The notes under the pieces: model-generated | What the model saw: the letters and a program-made list of their open reading frames with translations, nothing else | Database searches by the model: none | Told to the model about the DNA's origin: nothing | Shown: one piece after another, positions 8,429 to 17,960 of the stretch | Layout: each line of letters opens with the position of its first letter | Numbering within the stretch: the stretch's first letter is position 1 | DNA from: Pacificimonas flava | Lineage (GTDB): Bacteria; Pseudomonadota; Alphaproteobacteria; Sphingomonadales; Sphingomonadaceae | Reading direction: 5' to 3' | DNA length: 64,000 nucleotides | Assembly (NCBI RefSeq): GCF_000342165.1 | Contig: NZ_AMRV01000006.1 | Location: 106,376-170,375, forward strand | Position numbers and translations under genes: made by a program

Positions 8429-8884
8429 ATGGCTGAAGCCAAAACCCTCATCATGTCGCTTGACGATGGCGACGTTTACATCCGCCTGCGGCCGGACCTT
8501 GCCCCCAATCACGTAGAACGGATTGCCGAACTTGCTGAATCGGGCTTCTACGACGGCGTCGTTTTTCACCGCGTGATCCCGGGCTTTATGGCGCAGGGCG
8601 GGGATCCGACCGGCACGGGCATGCACGGCAGCGACAAACCGGACCTGAAGGCCGAATTCAACTCCGAACCGCATGTCCGCGGCACCTGTTCGATGGCGCG
8701 TACGCAGGATCCGAACTCGGCAAACAGCCAGTTCTTCATCTGCTTCGAGGATGCCGAATTTCTTGACGGCCAATATACCGTCTGGGGCCAGGTCACGGAG
8801 GGCATGGAACATGTCGATGCGCTTCCGAAAGGCGAGCCGCCCGCCGAGCCCGGCAAGATCAAGACGATGACGGTGAAGCGCTAA
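8429..8884 (+). CDS. Cyclophilin-type peptidyl-prolyl cis-trans isomerase
   Basis: 151-residue cytoplasmic cyclophilin (no signal peptide), an enzyme that accelerates proline isomerisation in protein folding. The family block FHRVIPGFMAQGGD is at residues 46-59 with catalytic Arg48, followed by SANSQFFI (97-104) and the substrate-pocket tryptophan in YTVWGQV (near 119). The ATG at 8429 has the ribosome site AAAAGGAA eight bases upstream; a longer TTG-initiated frame from 8363 lacks support. It converges with the sulfotransferase-like gene and shares the last four bases with it. Confidence 0.95.
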   Translation: MAEAKTLIMSLDDGDVYIRLRPDLAPNHVERIAELAESGFYDGVVFHRVIPGFMAQGGDPTGTGMHGSDKPDLKAEFNSEPHVRGTCSMARTQDPNSANSQFFICFEDAEFLDGQYTVWGQVTEGMEHVDALPKGEPPAEPGKIKTMTVKR

Positions 8885-9852
8885 GGCGCTTCGGGCTCGC
8901 CGGTCGGGACATACCCGTACCGTGCGAGATCGATATTGAGGAGGCGCGCCGCGCGGCGGTTCGTCTCCTCATAAGATCGGAGGATCATTTCGGAAATTTC
9001 TGGTCGCAAGCGGATCTGCGACGGCGCGGTGTATTTCCGTCTCAGATATGCCAGCGGCTCCCGCAAAAGGTCGAGGCGCGAGATCCCCTCCGAAAGCCGA
9101 TTGAAACGCCGCGCCTGCCAAAGATCCTGCTCCAGCCGCCGAACGTTCGCTTGGCGCCCCTCGTGGAGAAGCGTTTCGATCAGCACATCTGCACTGCAAG
9201 GCTCCTGCCCCAAAAAGGACATCAGTCCTTCGAGAAATGGGCGCGGATCGTGCCGCAATTCTTCGTAGGGACGCATGAAGAGCCCAGCCGGTCCGACAAT
9301 GTCCAGAAGGCCGGCGGCAAGATCGCCATACTCCCAAGCCATACCCCGGCGATAGCGCTCGTCATGAGGGTCGCACATCGAGCGGGCGAACGCTTCGAAA
9401 TCCGCTTGTCCGGCCTTCAACTTGGCATCGCTTCTCTGTACGTAGCCGGACATAAGCCGCGTACTCTGCCGCCGGATAAGACAGAGGATGCGAACCGCAT
9501 CGAATCGCGATCGCGCCATCTCCACAATTGCGCGCAGATGCGGCAGCACCTCTGCGGCGCCCCGGAAATTGCCGAAGAACATCTCATCGCTGACGAGGCG
9601 AGATCGGGAAGAACCGGTGCCAAGAAGCGCCGGCTCGAGCTCCGCTTTGTGCTTGGTCCACAGAATCGGCGAGCGCGCGGTAATCTGCTCGGCCAATCGT
9701 CCGTCTCCGCTGCGCCGCGCATCATGATTTCGATAATTCGAAACCCGGGGCAGCAACGCGACATCCAATCCCGACAAACGCGGAAAAACGTCGTTCTGCA
9801 GGAATGTACTTGCTGTCTTGGGTTGGCCGATATGAAGATAGAGGCAGCGCAT
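8881..9852 (-). CDS. Sulfotransferase-like protein
   Basis: 323-residue protein with the two signature regions of PAPS-dependent sulfotransferases. The N-terminal YLHIGQPKTASTFLQ (residues 5-19) corresponds to the 5'-phosphosulfate loop. RILCLIRRQSTRLMSGY (121-137) corresponds to the 3'-phosphate-binding motif. Family members sulfate carbohydrates or other small acceptors. The start at 9852 puts the binding loop at the expected distance; an upstream TTG at 9885 is possible. It lies between two tRNA genes with no operon partner, so the acceptor is unknown. A role in decorating surface polysaccharide is only a guess from the number of glycan genes elsewhere in the window. Confidence 0.7.
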   Translation of the reverse strand: MRCLYLHIGQPKTASTFLQNDVFPRLSGLDVALLPRVSNYRNHDARRSGDGRLAEQITARSPILWTKHKAELEPALLGTGSSRSRLVSDEMFFGNFRGAAEVLPHLRAIVEMARSRFDAVRILCLIRRQSTRLMSGYVQRSDAKLKAGQADFEAFARSMCDPHDERYRRGMAWEYGDLAAGLLDIVGPAGLFMRPYEELRHDPRPFLEGLMSFLGQEPCSADVLIETLLHEGRQANVRRLEQDLWQARRFNRLSEGISRLDLLREPLAYLRRKYTAPSQIRLRPEISEMILRSYEETNRRAARLLNIDLARYGYVPTGEPEAP

Positions 9853-9976
9853 CGTACATCCCCGATACAACCGTTCCGGTCGCAAACGGCAGCAGATCTT
9901 TTCGGGCTCCTCTCCTGCCTCGGCGAGAAGGAAGACCGCTAATCCGGCCGGTCATTCGACCTAAGCCCCGTGCGCA

Positions 9977-10051
9977 TGGTGGGCGCGGCTGGGTTCGAAC
10001 CAGCGACCCCTGCCGTGTGAAGGCAGTGCTCTACCGCTGAGCTACGCGCCC
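9977..10051 (-). tRNA. tRNA-Val (CAC anticodon)
   Basis: Minus-strand cloverleaf with acceptor GGGCGCG, D-arm AGCTCAGCGG, anticodon arm CTGCC-TTCACAC-GGCAG with anticodon CAC, T arm with GGTTCGAACC, and an encoded 3' CCA (9977-9979). The length of 75 nt is normal. It lies upstream of the sulfotransferase-like gene on the same strand. Confidence 0.96.
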
Positions 10052-10191
10052 GGTTCCGCAAGCATAATCCGCTGCGGCTCCGAAGGCCGGTGCTATAGAA
10101 CCCGCACCGGGCGCCGTCCAGACTGGAATTGGGAGAAAGAGCCCATCCCTCCCCGGATATGCCCCTTCCCCGCCAGATCGTTCGGGTCGCG

Positions 10192-10464
10192 CTAGTTGAC
10201 CGCGTCCTTCAGGCCCTTGCCGGCCTTGAACTTCGGCTGGTTGGAAGCCTTGATTTCCATCGGTTCGCCTGTGCGCGGATTGCGACCCGTCGAAGCCTTC
10301 CGCTCTGCAGTCGAAAACGTGCCAAAGCCAACGAGGCGAACCTCGTCCCCCTTCTTCAGCGCTCCTTCGATGGTGGTAAACACCGCTTCGACAGCCTTGC
10401 TCGCATCGCCTCGGCTGATGTCCGCAGTGTCTGCGACAGAAGCGATAAGTTCCTGCTTGTTCAT
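10192..10464 (-). CDS. hupB: HU-family DNA-binding protein
   Basis: 90-residue histone-like protein that bends DNA non-specifically and compacts the nucleoid as a dimer. It shows the full-length HU fold with the DNA-gripping beta-arm motif GRNPRTGE at residues 60-67 and the core VGFGTFS around 45-51. The ATG at 10464 was chosen over the adjacent TTG because GGGGAG lies about eight bases upstream. It follows lon on the same strand with a 93-bp gap, the widespread clpX-lon-hup order. Confidence 0.97.
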   Translation of the reverse strand: MNKQELIASVADTADISRGDASKAVEAVFTTIEGALKKGDEVRLVGFGTFSTAERKASTGRNPRTGEPMEIKASNQPKFKAGKGLKDAVN

Positions 10465-10557
10465 CAATACTCCCCTTTTTGGTGTCTCGCGGCCGTCCGC
10501 CGAGAGTGCACTAAATAACCGCGCGACTGGAGAGTCAAAGGGATTCCCGGCCCATAT

Positions 10558-12957
10558 CTACATGATAGGGGCGCGGGGCTCGTCATTTCCCATGGCGTGC
10601 GGGTCGGGTTCGGTCGCGACGACATCGGGTTCCGACCAGTCGATCGGTTCCAGTTCCTTCGTCAACGCCAGACGCAGAACCTCGTCGACATGGCTGACCG
10701 GATGAATCTCGAGACCACCGGTGATGTTGTCGGGAATCTCGGCAAGATCCTTCTCATTCTCCGCCGGAATCAGCACTGTCTTGATGCCGCCGCGCAGAGC
10801 CGCGAGCAGCTTTTCCTTGAGACCGCCGATCGGCAGGACGCGGCCACGCAGCGTCACCTCGCCTGTCATCGCCACATCCTTGCGCACCGGCACATCGGTG
10901 AGGGTCGAGATGATCGCCGTCACCATACCGATACCGGCCGACGGACCGTCCTTCGGCGTCGCTCCCTCCGGAACGTGCACGTGGATGTCGCGACGCGCAA
11001 AAATGTCGGGCTTGATACCGTATTCCGGCGAGCGCGCCTTGATGAAGCTGAGCGCGGCCTGAATCGACTCCTTCATCACGTCGCCGAGCTTGCCGGTGGT
11101 GCGGATATTGCCCTTGCCGGGCACGGTCACCGCCTCCAGCGTCAGAAGCTCGCCGCCCACCTCGGTCCAGGCCAGTCCCGTCGCGGCGCCGATCTGGTCC
11201 TCTTCCTCCGAGACACCGTAGCGGAATTTCCGTACGCCAGCGAACTCATGCAGATTGTCCGGTGTAATGCTGACCGACGTTTCCGCCTGCTCGATGATCT
11301 TGCGCAGGGACTTGCGTGCGAGCCGCGCGATTTCCCGTTCCAGCGTCCGAACCCCGGCCTCCCGCGTATAATAGCGAATCAGATCGCGGATGGCGTCCTC
11401 GGACAGCGAGAACTCCTCGGCCTTCAGGCCGTGCTCCTCGACCTGTTTTGGAAGGAGGTGCGATTTCGCAATCTCGACCTTCTCATCCTCGGTGTAGCCG
11501 GACAGCCGGATGATCTCCATGCGGTCGAGGAGGGGCTGCGGCATGTTCAGCGAGTTCGCCGTCGTCACGAACATGACGTTCGACAGGTCGTAATCGACTT
11601 CGAGATAATGGTCGTTGAACTTGGAATTCTGCTCCGGATCCAGAACCTCCAGTAGGGCGGAGGAGGGATCGCCGCGGAAATCCTGTCCCAGCTTGTCGAT
11701 CTCGTCCAGCAGGAACAGCGGGTTCGAGGTGCCCGCCTTCTTCATGTTCTGCAGAACCTTGCCGGGCATGGAGCCGATATAGGTGCGCCGGTGGCCACGA
11801 ATTTCGGCTTCATCGCGCACGCCGCCCAGCGACTGGCGAATGAACTTGCGGCCCGTCGCCTTGGCGATCGAACGACCAAGCGAAGTCTTGCCGACGCCCG
11901 GAGGACCAACGAGGCAGAGAATCGGCCCCTTGATCTTCTTCGCGCGGCTCTGGACCGCCAGATATTCGACGATGCGTTCCTTGACCTTCTCCAGGCCGTA
12001 ATGATCGGAATCGAGTACGTCCTGTGCCGCTTTCAAATCCTTCGCAACACGGCTCTTCTTGCTCCACGGCAAGCCCAGAAGAGTATCGAGATAATTGCGC
12101 ACGACCGTCGCCTCAGCGGACTGGGGCGCCATCGCCTTCAGCTTCTTCAGCTCCGACGTCGCCTTCTCGAGCGCCTCAGCGCTCAGGCGCGTCTTCTGAA
12201 TCTTCTCTTCCAGCTCGGCAATCTCGTCGCCATCCTCGCCGCCATCACCAAGCTCGCGCTGGATCGCCTTCATTTGCTCGTTGAGATAGTATTCGCGCTG
12301 CGTCTTCTCCATCTGACGCTTCACGCGGCCCTTGATCTTCTTCTCGACCTGCAGGACGCCCATCTCGCCCTCCATCATGCCGAGGACCATTTCGAGCCGT
12401 TTGGCGGGACTCGGCTCGGAGAGCAGAGCCTGGCGTTCGGCGATCTTCACCGAAAGGTTCGCGGCGATGGCATCGGCCACGCGCGCCGCGTCCTCCATCT
12501 GCTGCACCTGGACGACGACTTCCGGCGCGATCTTCTTGTTCAGGCGAACATAATTCTCGAACTGATCCGTGGCCGACTTCTGCAGAGCGGCAAGCTCGGT
12601 CTCGTCTGAGTTCTTATCCTCCAGCACCTCAAAAGACGCCTCGAAATAGTCACCGGACGTATCGAGCTCACGAACCCGCGCACGATCCTGCCCCTCGACC
12701 AGAACCTTCACGGTGCCATCGGGCAGCTTCAACAGCTGCAGGACGGTCGCGACAGCTCCGACCTCATACAGGTCCGCCTGCTCGGGGTCTTCGACGCCGG
12801 CATCTTTTTGCGACACCAGAAGAACATTCTTGTCGTTTTCCATTACCGCTTCGAGAGCGGCCACGGATTTTTCCCGGCCGACGAACAACGGCACGATCAT
12901 CTGCGGAAACACCACGATATCGCGCAAAGGGAGTACAGGAAGGGTCTGAACGGTCAT
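10558..12957 (-). CDS. lon: Endopeptidase La (ATP-dependent Lon protease)
   Basis: 799-residue AAA+ serine protease that degrades misfolded and regulatory proteins in the cytoplasm. The N-terminal substrate-binding domain begins [13 protein letters not shown], a coiled-coil region (about 190-290) follows, then the Walker A GPPGVGKT at 351-358 and the C-terminal protease domain with the catalytic dyad Ser673 (in KDGPSAG) and Lys716 (in GGLKEKLL). The ATG at 12957 begins the conserved domain directly; a GTG at 12993 would add twelve residues. A heat-shock-like promoter is visible upstream at 13027-13055. Confidence 0.98.
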   Translation of the reverse strand: MTVQTLPVLPLRDIVVFPQMIVPLFVGREKSVAALEAVMENDKNVLLVSQKDAGVEDPEQADLYEVGAVATVLQLLKLPDGTVKVLVEGQDRARVRELDTSGDYFEASFEVLEDKNSDETELAALQKSATDQFENYVRLNKKIAPEVVVQVQQMEDAARVADAIAANLSVKIAERQALLSEPSPAKRLEMVLGMMEGEMGVLQVEKKIKGRVKRQMEKTQREYYLNEQMKAIQRELGDGGEDGDEIAELEEKIQKTRLSAEALEKATSELKKLKAMAPQSAEATVVRNYLDTLLGLPWSKKSRVAKDLKAAQDVLDSDHYGLEKVKERIVEYLAVQSRAKKIKGPILCLVGPPGVGKTSLGRSIAKATGRKFIRQSLGGVRDEAEIRGHRRTYIGSMPGKVLQNMKKAGTSNPLFLLDEIDKLGQDFRGDPSSALLEVLDPEQNSKFNDHYLEVDYDLSNVMFVTTANSLNMPQPLLDRMEIIRLSGYTEDEKVEIAKSHLLPKQVEEHGLKAEEFSLSEDAIRDLIRYYTREAGVRTLEREIARLARKSLRKIIEQAETSVSITPDNLHEFAGVRKFRYGVSEEEDQIGAATGLAWTEVGGELLTLEAVTVPGKGNIRTTGKLGDVMKESIQAALSFIKARSPEYGIKPDIFARRDIHVHVPEGATPKDGPSAGIGMVTAIISTLTDVPVRKDVAMTGEVTLRGRVLPIGGLKEKLLAALRGGIKTVLIPAENEKDLAEIPDNITGGLEIHPVSHVDEVLRLALTKELEPIDWSEPDVVATEPDPHAMGNDEPRAPIM

Positions 12958-13026
12958 AAGGACTTTCTCACTATCGCGCGAAGGCTCGGCCACGCGCCGA
13001 TTTCCTGGAACAGGCTTTCACGGGGA

Positions 13027-13055
13027 ATATGGGGTCGGCGGCGCTGCGCCGCAAC
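13027..13055 (-). promoter_or_regulatory. Possible RpoH (sigma-32) promoter of lon
   Basis: On the minus strand, GTTGCGG (13049-13055) is followed after 14 bases by CCCCATAT (13027-13034). This resembles the sigma-32 pattern CTTGAA-N13-17-CCCCAT. It would start transcription about 60 bases before the lon ATG. The -10 match is good and the -35 match is weak, so this is a prediction. Confidence 0.4.
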
Positions 13056-13133
13056 ATGGCGGCGAGAGTGCGGGTTGTCGCGGGACGCCCGGTCCGCGGG
13101 GTCGGCTGCGCCTGTCGCGCCGCCAACGGCATA

Positions 13134-13167
13134 CCCTCGAAGCGCCGCGAACACGGCGCTTCGAGGG
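13134..13167 (-). terminator. Hairpin downstream of clpX (possible terminator)
   Basis: Perfect 14-bp inverted repeat (CCCTCGAAGCGCCG and its complement) with a six-base loop, starting seven bases beyond the clpX stop codon. No clear U-tract follows on the minus strand, so it may be a weak or Rho-assisted terminator that separates clpX from lon. Confidence 0.5.
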
Positions 13168-13173
13168 ACAAAA

Positions 13174-14481
13174 TCAGGCCGCGTCGTCCGCAGCCGCTTT
13201 CTTCTTCTTGGCAAAGACACGGACCGGGTCCTTGCGACCTTCGACCACGTCCTTGTCGATATGGATCTCATCCACGTCCGTCAGTGAGGGCAGGTCGAAC
13301 ATGGTGTCGAGCAGGATGCCCTCCATGATCGAGCGAAGGCCGCGCGCGCCGGTCTTGCGCGCGATGGCGCGCCTGGCGACCGCACGCAAGGCATCCTGCG
13401 AGAAGGTCAGTTGCACGTCCTCGATGTCGAACAGTTTCTGATACTGTTTGACGAGTGCGTTCTTCGGCTCCGTCAGGATGGTGATCAGCGCATCCTCGTC
13501 CAGATCCTCCAGCGTCGCCAGAACCGGCAGTCGGCCGACAAATTCGGGGATCAACCCGTATTTCAGCAGATCTTCCGGCTCGATCTCCCGCAGGATACGC
13601 CCAACGCGGCGCTCGTCAGGCGCGGCGACGTGCGCGCCAAACCCGATGGACTTGCCCTGCAACCGGTCGGCGATGATCCGATCCAGGCCCGCAAAGGCGC
13701 CGCCACAAATGAACAGGATGTTCGTCGTGTCGACCTGCAGGAATTCCTGTTGCGGGTGCTTGCGGCCGCCCTGCGGCGGAACGGAGGCCGTCGTGCCCTC
13801 CATGATCTTCAGAAGGGCCTGCTGCACGCCCTCGCCAGACACATCGCGCGTGATCGAGGGATTGTCCGCCTTGCGGCTGACCTTGTCGATCTCGTCGATA
13901 TAGACGATGCCGCGCTGCGCGCGTTCGACATTATAGTCCGACGCCTGCAGCAGCTTCAGGATGATGTTCTCGACATCCTCGCCGACATAGCCCGCCTCGG
14001 TCAGCGTCGTTGCGTCGGCCATGGTGAAGGGCACATCGAACGTCTTGGCGAGCGTTTGCGCCAGCAGCGTTTTGCCGCAGCCCGTTGGACCGATCAGCAG
14101 GATGTTGGACTTGGCGAGTTCGATATCCGCGCCCTTGGCGCCGTGCGCCAGCCGCTTGTAATGGTTGTGAACCGCGACCGACAGGACACGCTTGGCGAAA
14201 TCCTGACCGATGACATAGTCGTCCAGCGTGTCGCAGATCTGGCGCGGCGTCGGAACGCCCGTCTTGTCCTTGACGAGGCTGGTCTTCGTCTCCTCGCGGA
14301 TGATGTCGTTGCACAGCTCCACACACTCGTCGCAGATGAAAACCGTCGGCCCGGCAATCAGCTTGCGCACCTCGTGCTGCGACTTGCCGCAGAAGGAGCA
14401 GTACAGTGTATTCTTCGAATCGCCGTCGCTACCGCCTTCGCCGGAACCCGATCCGCCGGTGCCACCCGTTAGCTTCGTCAT
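13174..14481 (-). CDS. clpX: ATP-dependent Clp protease ATP-binding subunit ClpX
   Basis: 435-residue AAA+ unfoldase that delivers substrates to the ClpP peptidase. The N-terminal zinc-binding domain uses Cys28, Cys31, Cys50 and Cys53 (YCSFCGK and FICDEC). The Walker A GPTGCGKT is at residues 131-138, and later the IDEIDK Walker B and the sensor-2 region [13 protein letters not shown] are present. The ATG at 14481 is preceded by AAAGGA. A clpP gene is not upstream, unlike the common clpP-clpX-lon order; the neighbour there is a divergent PilZ gene across 286 bp in which I see no gene. The acidic and glycine-rich insert before the zinc finger is a minor oddity. Confidence 0.98.
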   Translation of the reverse strand: MTKLTGGTGGSGSGEGGSDGDSKNTLYCSFCGKSQHEVRKLIAGPTVFICDECVELCNDIIREETKTSLVKDKTGVPTPRQICDTLDDYVIGQDFAKRVLSVAVHNHYKRLAHGAKGADIELAKSNILLIGPTGCGKTLLAQTLAKTFDVPFTMADATTLTEAGYVGEDVENIILKLLQASDYNVERAQRGIVYIDEIDKVSRKADNPSITRDVSGEGVQQALLKIMEGTTASVPPQGGRKHPQQEFLQVDTTNILFICGGAFAGLDRIIADRLQGKSIGFGAHVAAPDERRVGRILREIEPEDLLKYGLIPEFVGRLPVLATLEDLDEDALITILTEPKNALVKQYQKLFDIEDVQLTFSQDALRAVARRAIARKTGARGLRSIMEGILLDTMFDLPSLTDVDEIHIDKDVVEGRKDPVRVFAKKKKAAADDAA

Positions 14482-14767
14482 AAAATCCTTTCCGCCGGCG
14501 GCCTGTTCGCCGCCCTGCCCAGACAGCCGGGCAGTCTATACGCCTTTCCCGTTGGGGCAATCATTGAAACTCGAAAACCCCGCACCGCCGAGAGCCCGCC
14601 TTCTACCGCCACAAATCTAATAAGCGATGAATGGGGATTCCCGGTGATCCCGAAAGGTGGGTGATCGCGGTCGGCCTTGCAAGGGGCGGGATAGGCGCGC
14701 ATGCCGGTAACGCGCGCTTAAATGTTTCGGCAGTACCAACCGCCCTCGATGTTCAACGCGTAGGCCG

Positions 14768-15220
14768 ATGCCCATGACCCATATTCGCGAAGTCCAGGAA
14801 AGAGCGAAGCGGTCGAAGCTGTTGCGTGCCGCCCGCGTCCATGTGCGAGGAACCGAGCATAGCGCCATCCTGCGCGACATCTCCTCGGGCGGAGCGCTCG
14901 TTCAGGTCAAGGTCGAGTTCGCACCGGCCGAGCGGGTGGTTCTGGAACTGTCCGATCGGCAACGCCTGACCGGCACCGTCCGCTGGATGGACGGCGACAA
15001 AATCGGCATCGAATTCGAGCGCGCGCTGGTCATGGACGGCCTTGAGGCCGTCGTCGCGGCGGTGCGTGAGGAAAAGCCGCAATCCCATGTGCCGTGGAAC
15101 AGCTACGATCGCGGCCCGGGCCGGGACGTCGAGAAGATCCGCTTGGCCACCGTCAGCGGGCGAGCTGCTTCTCCCGAGCCGCACGAAGGCGGGCGAAATC
15201 CTCGCCGGCGTGATAGCTAG
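14768..15220 (+). CDS. PilZ domain-containing protein
   Basis: 150-residue protein with a PilZ-like beta-barrel (about residues 12-100). [14 protein letters not shown] and [13 protein letters not shown] correspond to the cyclic-di-GMP-binding RxxxR and DxSxxG motifs. The second is well kept, but the first is off consensus in spacing, so ligand binding is uncertain. The C-terminal 50 residues are polar and without a known domain. The last 68 bases overlap the end of lipA on the other strand. PilZ proteins often link c-di-GMP to motility or polysaccharide production, which would suit this polysaccharide-rich genome, but no direct link is visible. Confidence 0.75.
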   Translation: MPMTHIREVQERAKRSKLLRAARVHVRGTEHSAILRDISSGGALVQVKVEFAPAERVVLELSDRQRLTGTVRWMDGDKIGIEFERALVMDGLEAVVAAVREEKPQSHVPWNSYDRGPGRDVEKIRLATVSGRAASPEPHEGGRNPRRRDS

Positions 15221-16058
15221 ACCGCGTTAGGGGTGTCGAGGACACCAACAGAAATCCCTTCGCACGGGCAATGTCGCCATAGCTGGCGAACTGCTTGGGC
15301 GTCACGAAGTCGACGACCTTCGCATGGCGCGGCGTCGGCTGGAGATACTGCCCAAGCGTCAAGAAATCGATGCCCGCAGAGCGCATGTCGTCCATGACCT
15401 GATGCACCTCGAGCCGGCCTTCGCCCAGCCCCATCATCATGCCGGACTTGGTGAAGATGGAAGGGTCGCGCTGCTTCACGCGCTCCAGCAAGCGCAGCGA
15501 ATGGTAGTAGCGCGCGCCAGGGCGGATCGTCGGATAAAGCCGCGGAACGGTTTCCAGATTGTGATTGAAGACATCGGGCCGCGCCTCGACGATCGCCTCC
15601 ATCGCATGGTCCGCCTTGTTGCGGAAATCCGGGGTGAGGATTTCGATGGTCGTCTGAGGCGCATTCTTGCGCAGCGCCTCGATCACCTTCACGAACTGCT
15701 GGGCGCCGCCATCCGGCAGGTCGTCCCGGTCGACGGAGGTGATGACGATATGCTCCAGGCCCAGCTCTCCGGCGGCAACGGCGACGTGCTCCGGCTCCAG
15801 CGGGTCGACCGGACGCGGCATGCCCGTCTTTACGTTGCAGAAAGCGCAGGCGCGGGTGCAGGTGTCGCCCAGAATCATGACCGTCGCGTGTTTCTGCGTC
15901 CAGCACTCGCCGATATTGGGACACGCGGCCTCTTCGCAGACCGTATTGAGGTTCAGCCGGCGCATCAGCTTGCGAGTCTCGGCAAAACCGACCGAGGTGG
16001 GGGCCTTGACACGCAGCCAATCGGGCTTGCGGGCGCGGATGGGGGTCATTTCGTTCAT
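15153..16058 (-). CDS. lipA: Lipoyl synthase
   Basis: 301-residue radical SAM enzyme that inserts two sulfur atoms into protein-bound octanoyl groups to make lipoyl cofactors, needed by the E2 and E1-beta subunits encoded at 19.8-22.6 kb. The auxiliary iron-sulfur cluster cysteines are 41, 46 and 52 ([12 protein letters not shown]), the radical SAM CxxxCxxC is 67, 71 and 74 (CTRACAFC), and the conserved RSSYHA lies near the C-terminus. The start at 16058 is preceded by GGCAGGGT; an upstream start at 16115 would overlap the divergent carbonic anhydrase gene. The 3' end overlaps the PilZ gene tail to tail. Confidence 0.96.
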   Translation of the reverse strand: MNEMTPIRARKPDWLRVKAPTSVGFAETRKLMRRLNLNTVCEEAACPNIGECWTQKHATVMILGDTCTRACAFCNVKTGMPRPVDPLEPEHVAVAAGELGLEHIVITSVDRDDLPDGGAQQFVKVIEALRKNAPQTTIEILTPDFRNKADHAMEAIVEARPDVFNHNLETVPRLYPTIRPGARYYHSLRLLERVKQRDPSIFTKSGMMMGLGEGRLEVHQVMDDMRSAGIDFLTLGQYLQPTPRHAKVVDFVTPKQFASYGDIARAKGFLLVSSTPLTRSSYHAGEDFARLRAAREKQLAR

Positions 16059-16113
16059 ACCCTGCCCAGATAGCGGCTGGCGCGCGAGAAACAACTGCGG
16101 TAGCCCATCCGGC

Positions 16114-16749
16114 ATGGCAGATTTCCAGACGCTCCTAGAGGGCTATCGCCGCTTTCGCGAAACCGGTTACCCGGCGCAGAAGGCGCGCTACGACGAGCTG
16201 GCCTCGGGCCAGTCCCCCGGCACGATGGTCATCGGTTGTTCCGACAGCAGGGTCTCTCCCTCCCTCATTTTCGATGCGGGGCCGGGAGAGATCTTCTCGG
16301 TCCGCAATGTCGCCAATCTGGTGCCGCCCTTCGATCCGTCAGGCGGCCTCCATGGCGTGTCCTCCGCCCTCGAATTCGCCGTCACGCAGCTTGAGGTCAG
16401 CGACATCTTCGTTCTGGGCCATGGCGGCTGCGGCGGTTGTCAGGCCGCGCTCACGCGGGATTTTCACGGCAACGACCCCGGCGAGGGCTTTTTCATCGCA
16501 AGCTGGATCGCACTTCTCGACGAGGCGCGGGCGAAAGTCGTCTCTGAAAAGGGCTCCGATGTCAGCAAGGACGCCCTCCTCGCCCTGGAATATGAAGGGG
16601 TGCGGACCAGCCTGAAAAACCTGGAGACGTTCCCTTTCGTCAAGGAACGGCTGGAGGACGGCCGGTTGACGCTGCACGGCGGGCATTTCGCGGTTGCGCA
16701 CGGACAGCTCTATCTGCTCGGCGAGGACGATCGGTTCGAACCTGCCTGA
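16114..16749 (+). CDS. Beta-class carbonic anhydrase
   Basis: 211-residue zinc enzyme interconverting CO2 and bicarbonate in the cytoplasm. The zinc ligands and catalytic dyad are visible as Cys42, Asp44 and Arg46 (CSDSR), His103 and Cys106 (GHGGCGGC). Length matches bacterial beta carbonic anhydrases. The ATG at 16114 was chosen because it starts the conserved region; the frame is open far upstream but only antisense to lipA. It is divergent from lipA with a 55-bp spacer. Confidence 0.95.
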   Translation: MADFQTLLEGYRRFRETGYPAQKARYDELASGQSPGTMVIGCSDSRVSPSLIFDAGPGEIFSVRNVANLVPPFDPSGGLHGVSSALEFAVTQLEVSDIFVLGHGGCGGCQAALTRDFHGNDPGEGFFIASWIALLDEARAKVVSEKGSDVSKDALLALEYEGVRTSLKNLETFPFVKERLEDGRLTLHGGHFAVAHGQLYLLGEDDRFEPA

Positions 16750-16779
16750 GGCGGCGCGGCGCGCATGGCACGCGCCGCC
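16750..16779. terminator. GC-rich hairpin between convergent genes
   Basis: Inverted repeat GGCGGCGCG (16750-16758) and CGCGCCGCC (16771-16779) lies directly after the carbonic anhydrase stop codon and before the end of the convergent DUF4142 gene. There is no U-tract on either side, so termination efficiency is uncertain. Confidence 0.4.
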
Positions 16780-16790
16780 CGCCATCACAC

Positions 16791-17357
16791 CTACAGCGCG
16801 GCAAGTTCGTCGCGATGATCCTGTAGCATCGGCACCGCCTTGGCCGCCCACTCTTTGAGGGCTGCAACCTCTCCCTCGGCTGCATATTCGGACAGGTCCT
16901 CGGCCATGTCTTCATAGCGTTCGCGCGTGCGCTCCAGGTACATGTCGTCGATGCTGCGCGCACCGCGAAGCTGGGCAAAATTGCGTTCATCCTGGTCGCT
17001 CAGCACCGTATTGACCTGCAACGCGCCAGCGGCGCCCGCCGCCGCGCTGAGGTCCTGAAGCAGGCTCTGGTTGAACGTGATCGCCTGCTCGGCAAAGGCC
17101 TTCACCTCATCGCGGCTGGCCTGTTCGGCGGCGATCTTGGCCATGCCGATTTCCACGGTTCCATCCACGGCGATCTCGTCGATGAACTCCTGCGCGTCCG
17201 AGAGCCCCTCTGAATTCTGCACGGCTTCCTCGCGTCGCTCGGCCTGCTGCTCCGCCTTGGCGATCGTTTCCTCCGCGCTGGGTTCGGGCGGCGCCGCCGC
17301 CTGCTCGCTGCAAGCCGCCGTGCCGAGAAGTAGTGCCGCGAGAATGAGGGATCGCAT
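16791..17357 (-). CDS. DUF4142 family lipoprotein
   Basis: 188-residue predicted lipoprotein. The hydrophobic start MRSLILAALLLGTAAC is followed by a lipobox cysteine at residue 16 and an acidic, alanine-rich spacer. The rest (about 50-185) is the helical DUF4142 domain, a ferritin-like bundle of unknown function common in stress regulons of alphaproteobacteria. The ATG at 17357 has GGAG upstream; a longer frame exists but lacks a signal sequence at its start. An EcfG-type promoter lies 28 bases upstream, so it is probably part of the general stress response. Confidence 0.88.
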   Translation of the reverse strand: MRSLILAALLLGTAACSEQAAAPPEPSAEETIAKAEQQAERREEAVQNSEGLSDAQEFIDEIAVDGTVEIGMAKIAAEQASRDEVKAFAEQAITFNQSLLQDLSAAAGAAGALQVNTVLSDQDERNFAQLRGARSIDDMYLERTRERYEDMAEDLSEYAAEGEVAALKEWAAKAVPMLQDHRDELAAL

Positions 17358-17384
17358 CAGAGGTCTCCGTTCAGGTGGGTGCAG

Positions 17385-17410
17385 AACGGTGAAGCCGTCG
17401 CGGCTGTTCC
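17385..17410 (-). promoter_or_regulatory. EcfG-type general stress promoter of the DUF4142 gene
   Basis: The minus strand carries GGAAC (17406-17410), 17 bases, then CGTT (17385-17388). This matches exactly the alphaproteobacterial EcfG consensus GGAAC-N16/17-CGTT. It lies 28 bases upstream of the DUF4142 start codon. Confidence 0.75.
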
Positions 17411-17473
17411 CTTTTCGGTGCGCGAGCGGCAGTATCCGGAGAGCTGATGTCGAAATCATCGGGAGGAGTGCGT

Positions 17474-17940
17474 ATGAAGCCCCCTTCGCTTCCCATAGAG
17501 GGCGGATGCCGCTGCGGCCGTTCGGTTTCGCATTTCCGCTGCGCCCCTTTTTACCGGAATTTGCCACTGCTCCGGTTGCCGGCACATGACAGGCGGTGCC
17601 TATTCCAGCACCGTGTGCGCGCCGAAAAATGGTGACGAACTTATTGCTGGAAGCACGGTTCTCGGCGGCATGCACGCGGAGAAATCGCAGCATCAGCACT
17701 GCGACTGGTGCAAGGGCTGGACCCATACGGTTTTCCAGTCGGACGCTGGTTTTTAAACGTGCGCGGAGGCGCACTGGACTAGCCGAGCTGGTTCGCTCCG
17801 TTCATCGAAAGCTCGCTCAGCGAAGCGCTACCCTGGGCCGTCGTCGGCGCCCCGCATCAGTTTCAAAATTTTCCAGATAAGAGCGAATACCCCGCACTGC
17901 TGCAGGCCTTCGCCGCCGCCCGAACGGAGCGCCGCCAAGG
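17474..17940 (+). pseudogene. Frameshifted remnant of a GFA-family (glutathione-dependent formaldehyde-activating-like) gene
   Basis: Translated in pieces, this stretch gives a nearly complete GFA-family protein. An N-terminal IEGGCRCG (from the ATG at 17474) is followed, after a frame change near 17518, by VRFRISAAPLFTG, CHCSGC (17562-17579) and HCDWCKGW (17697-17720). A TAA at 17754 ends that frame. The C-terminal part (SWFAPFIESSLSEALPW, then FPDKSEYPALLQAFA) resumes in the first frame. The paired cysteine motifs are the zinc-binding signature of the family. At least two disruptions make a functional product unlikely. This accounts for most of the 603-bp gap between the DUF4142 gene and lpd. 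Confidence 0.8.
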
Positions 17941-17960
17941 CGCCCCGCTTGCCTCAGTCG

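Noticed and set aside
11791..12609. Open frame of 272 codons opposite lon
   Set aside because: Leucine/arginine-rich antisense artefact of a well-conserved gene.
16791..17774. 327-codon version of the DUF4142 gene
   Set aside because: It would place the lipoprotein signal in the middle of the protein and run through the EcfG promoter; the start at 17357 has a good ribosome site.
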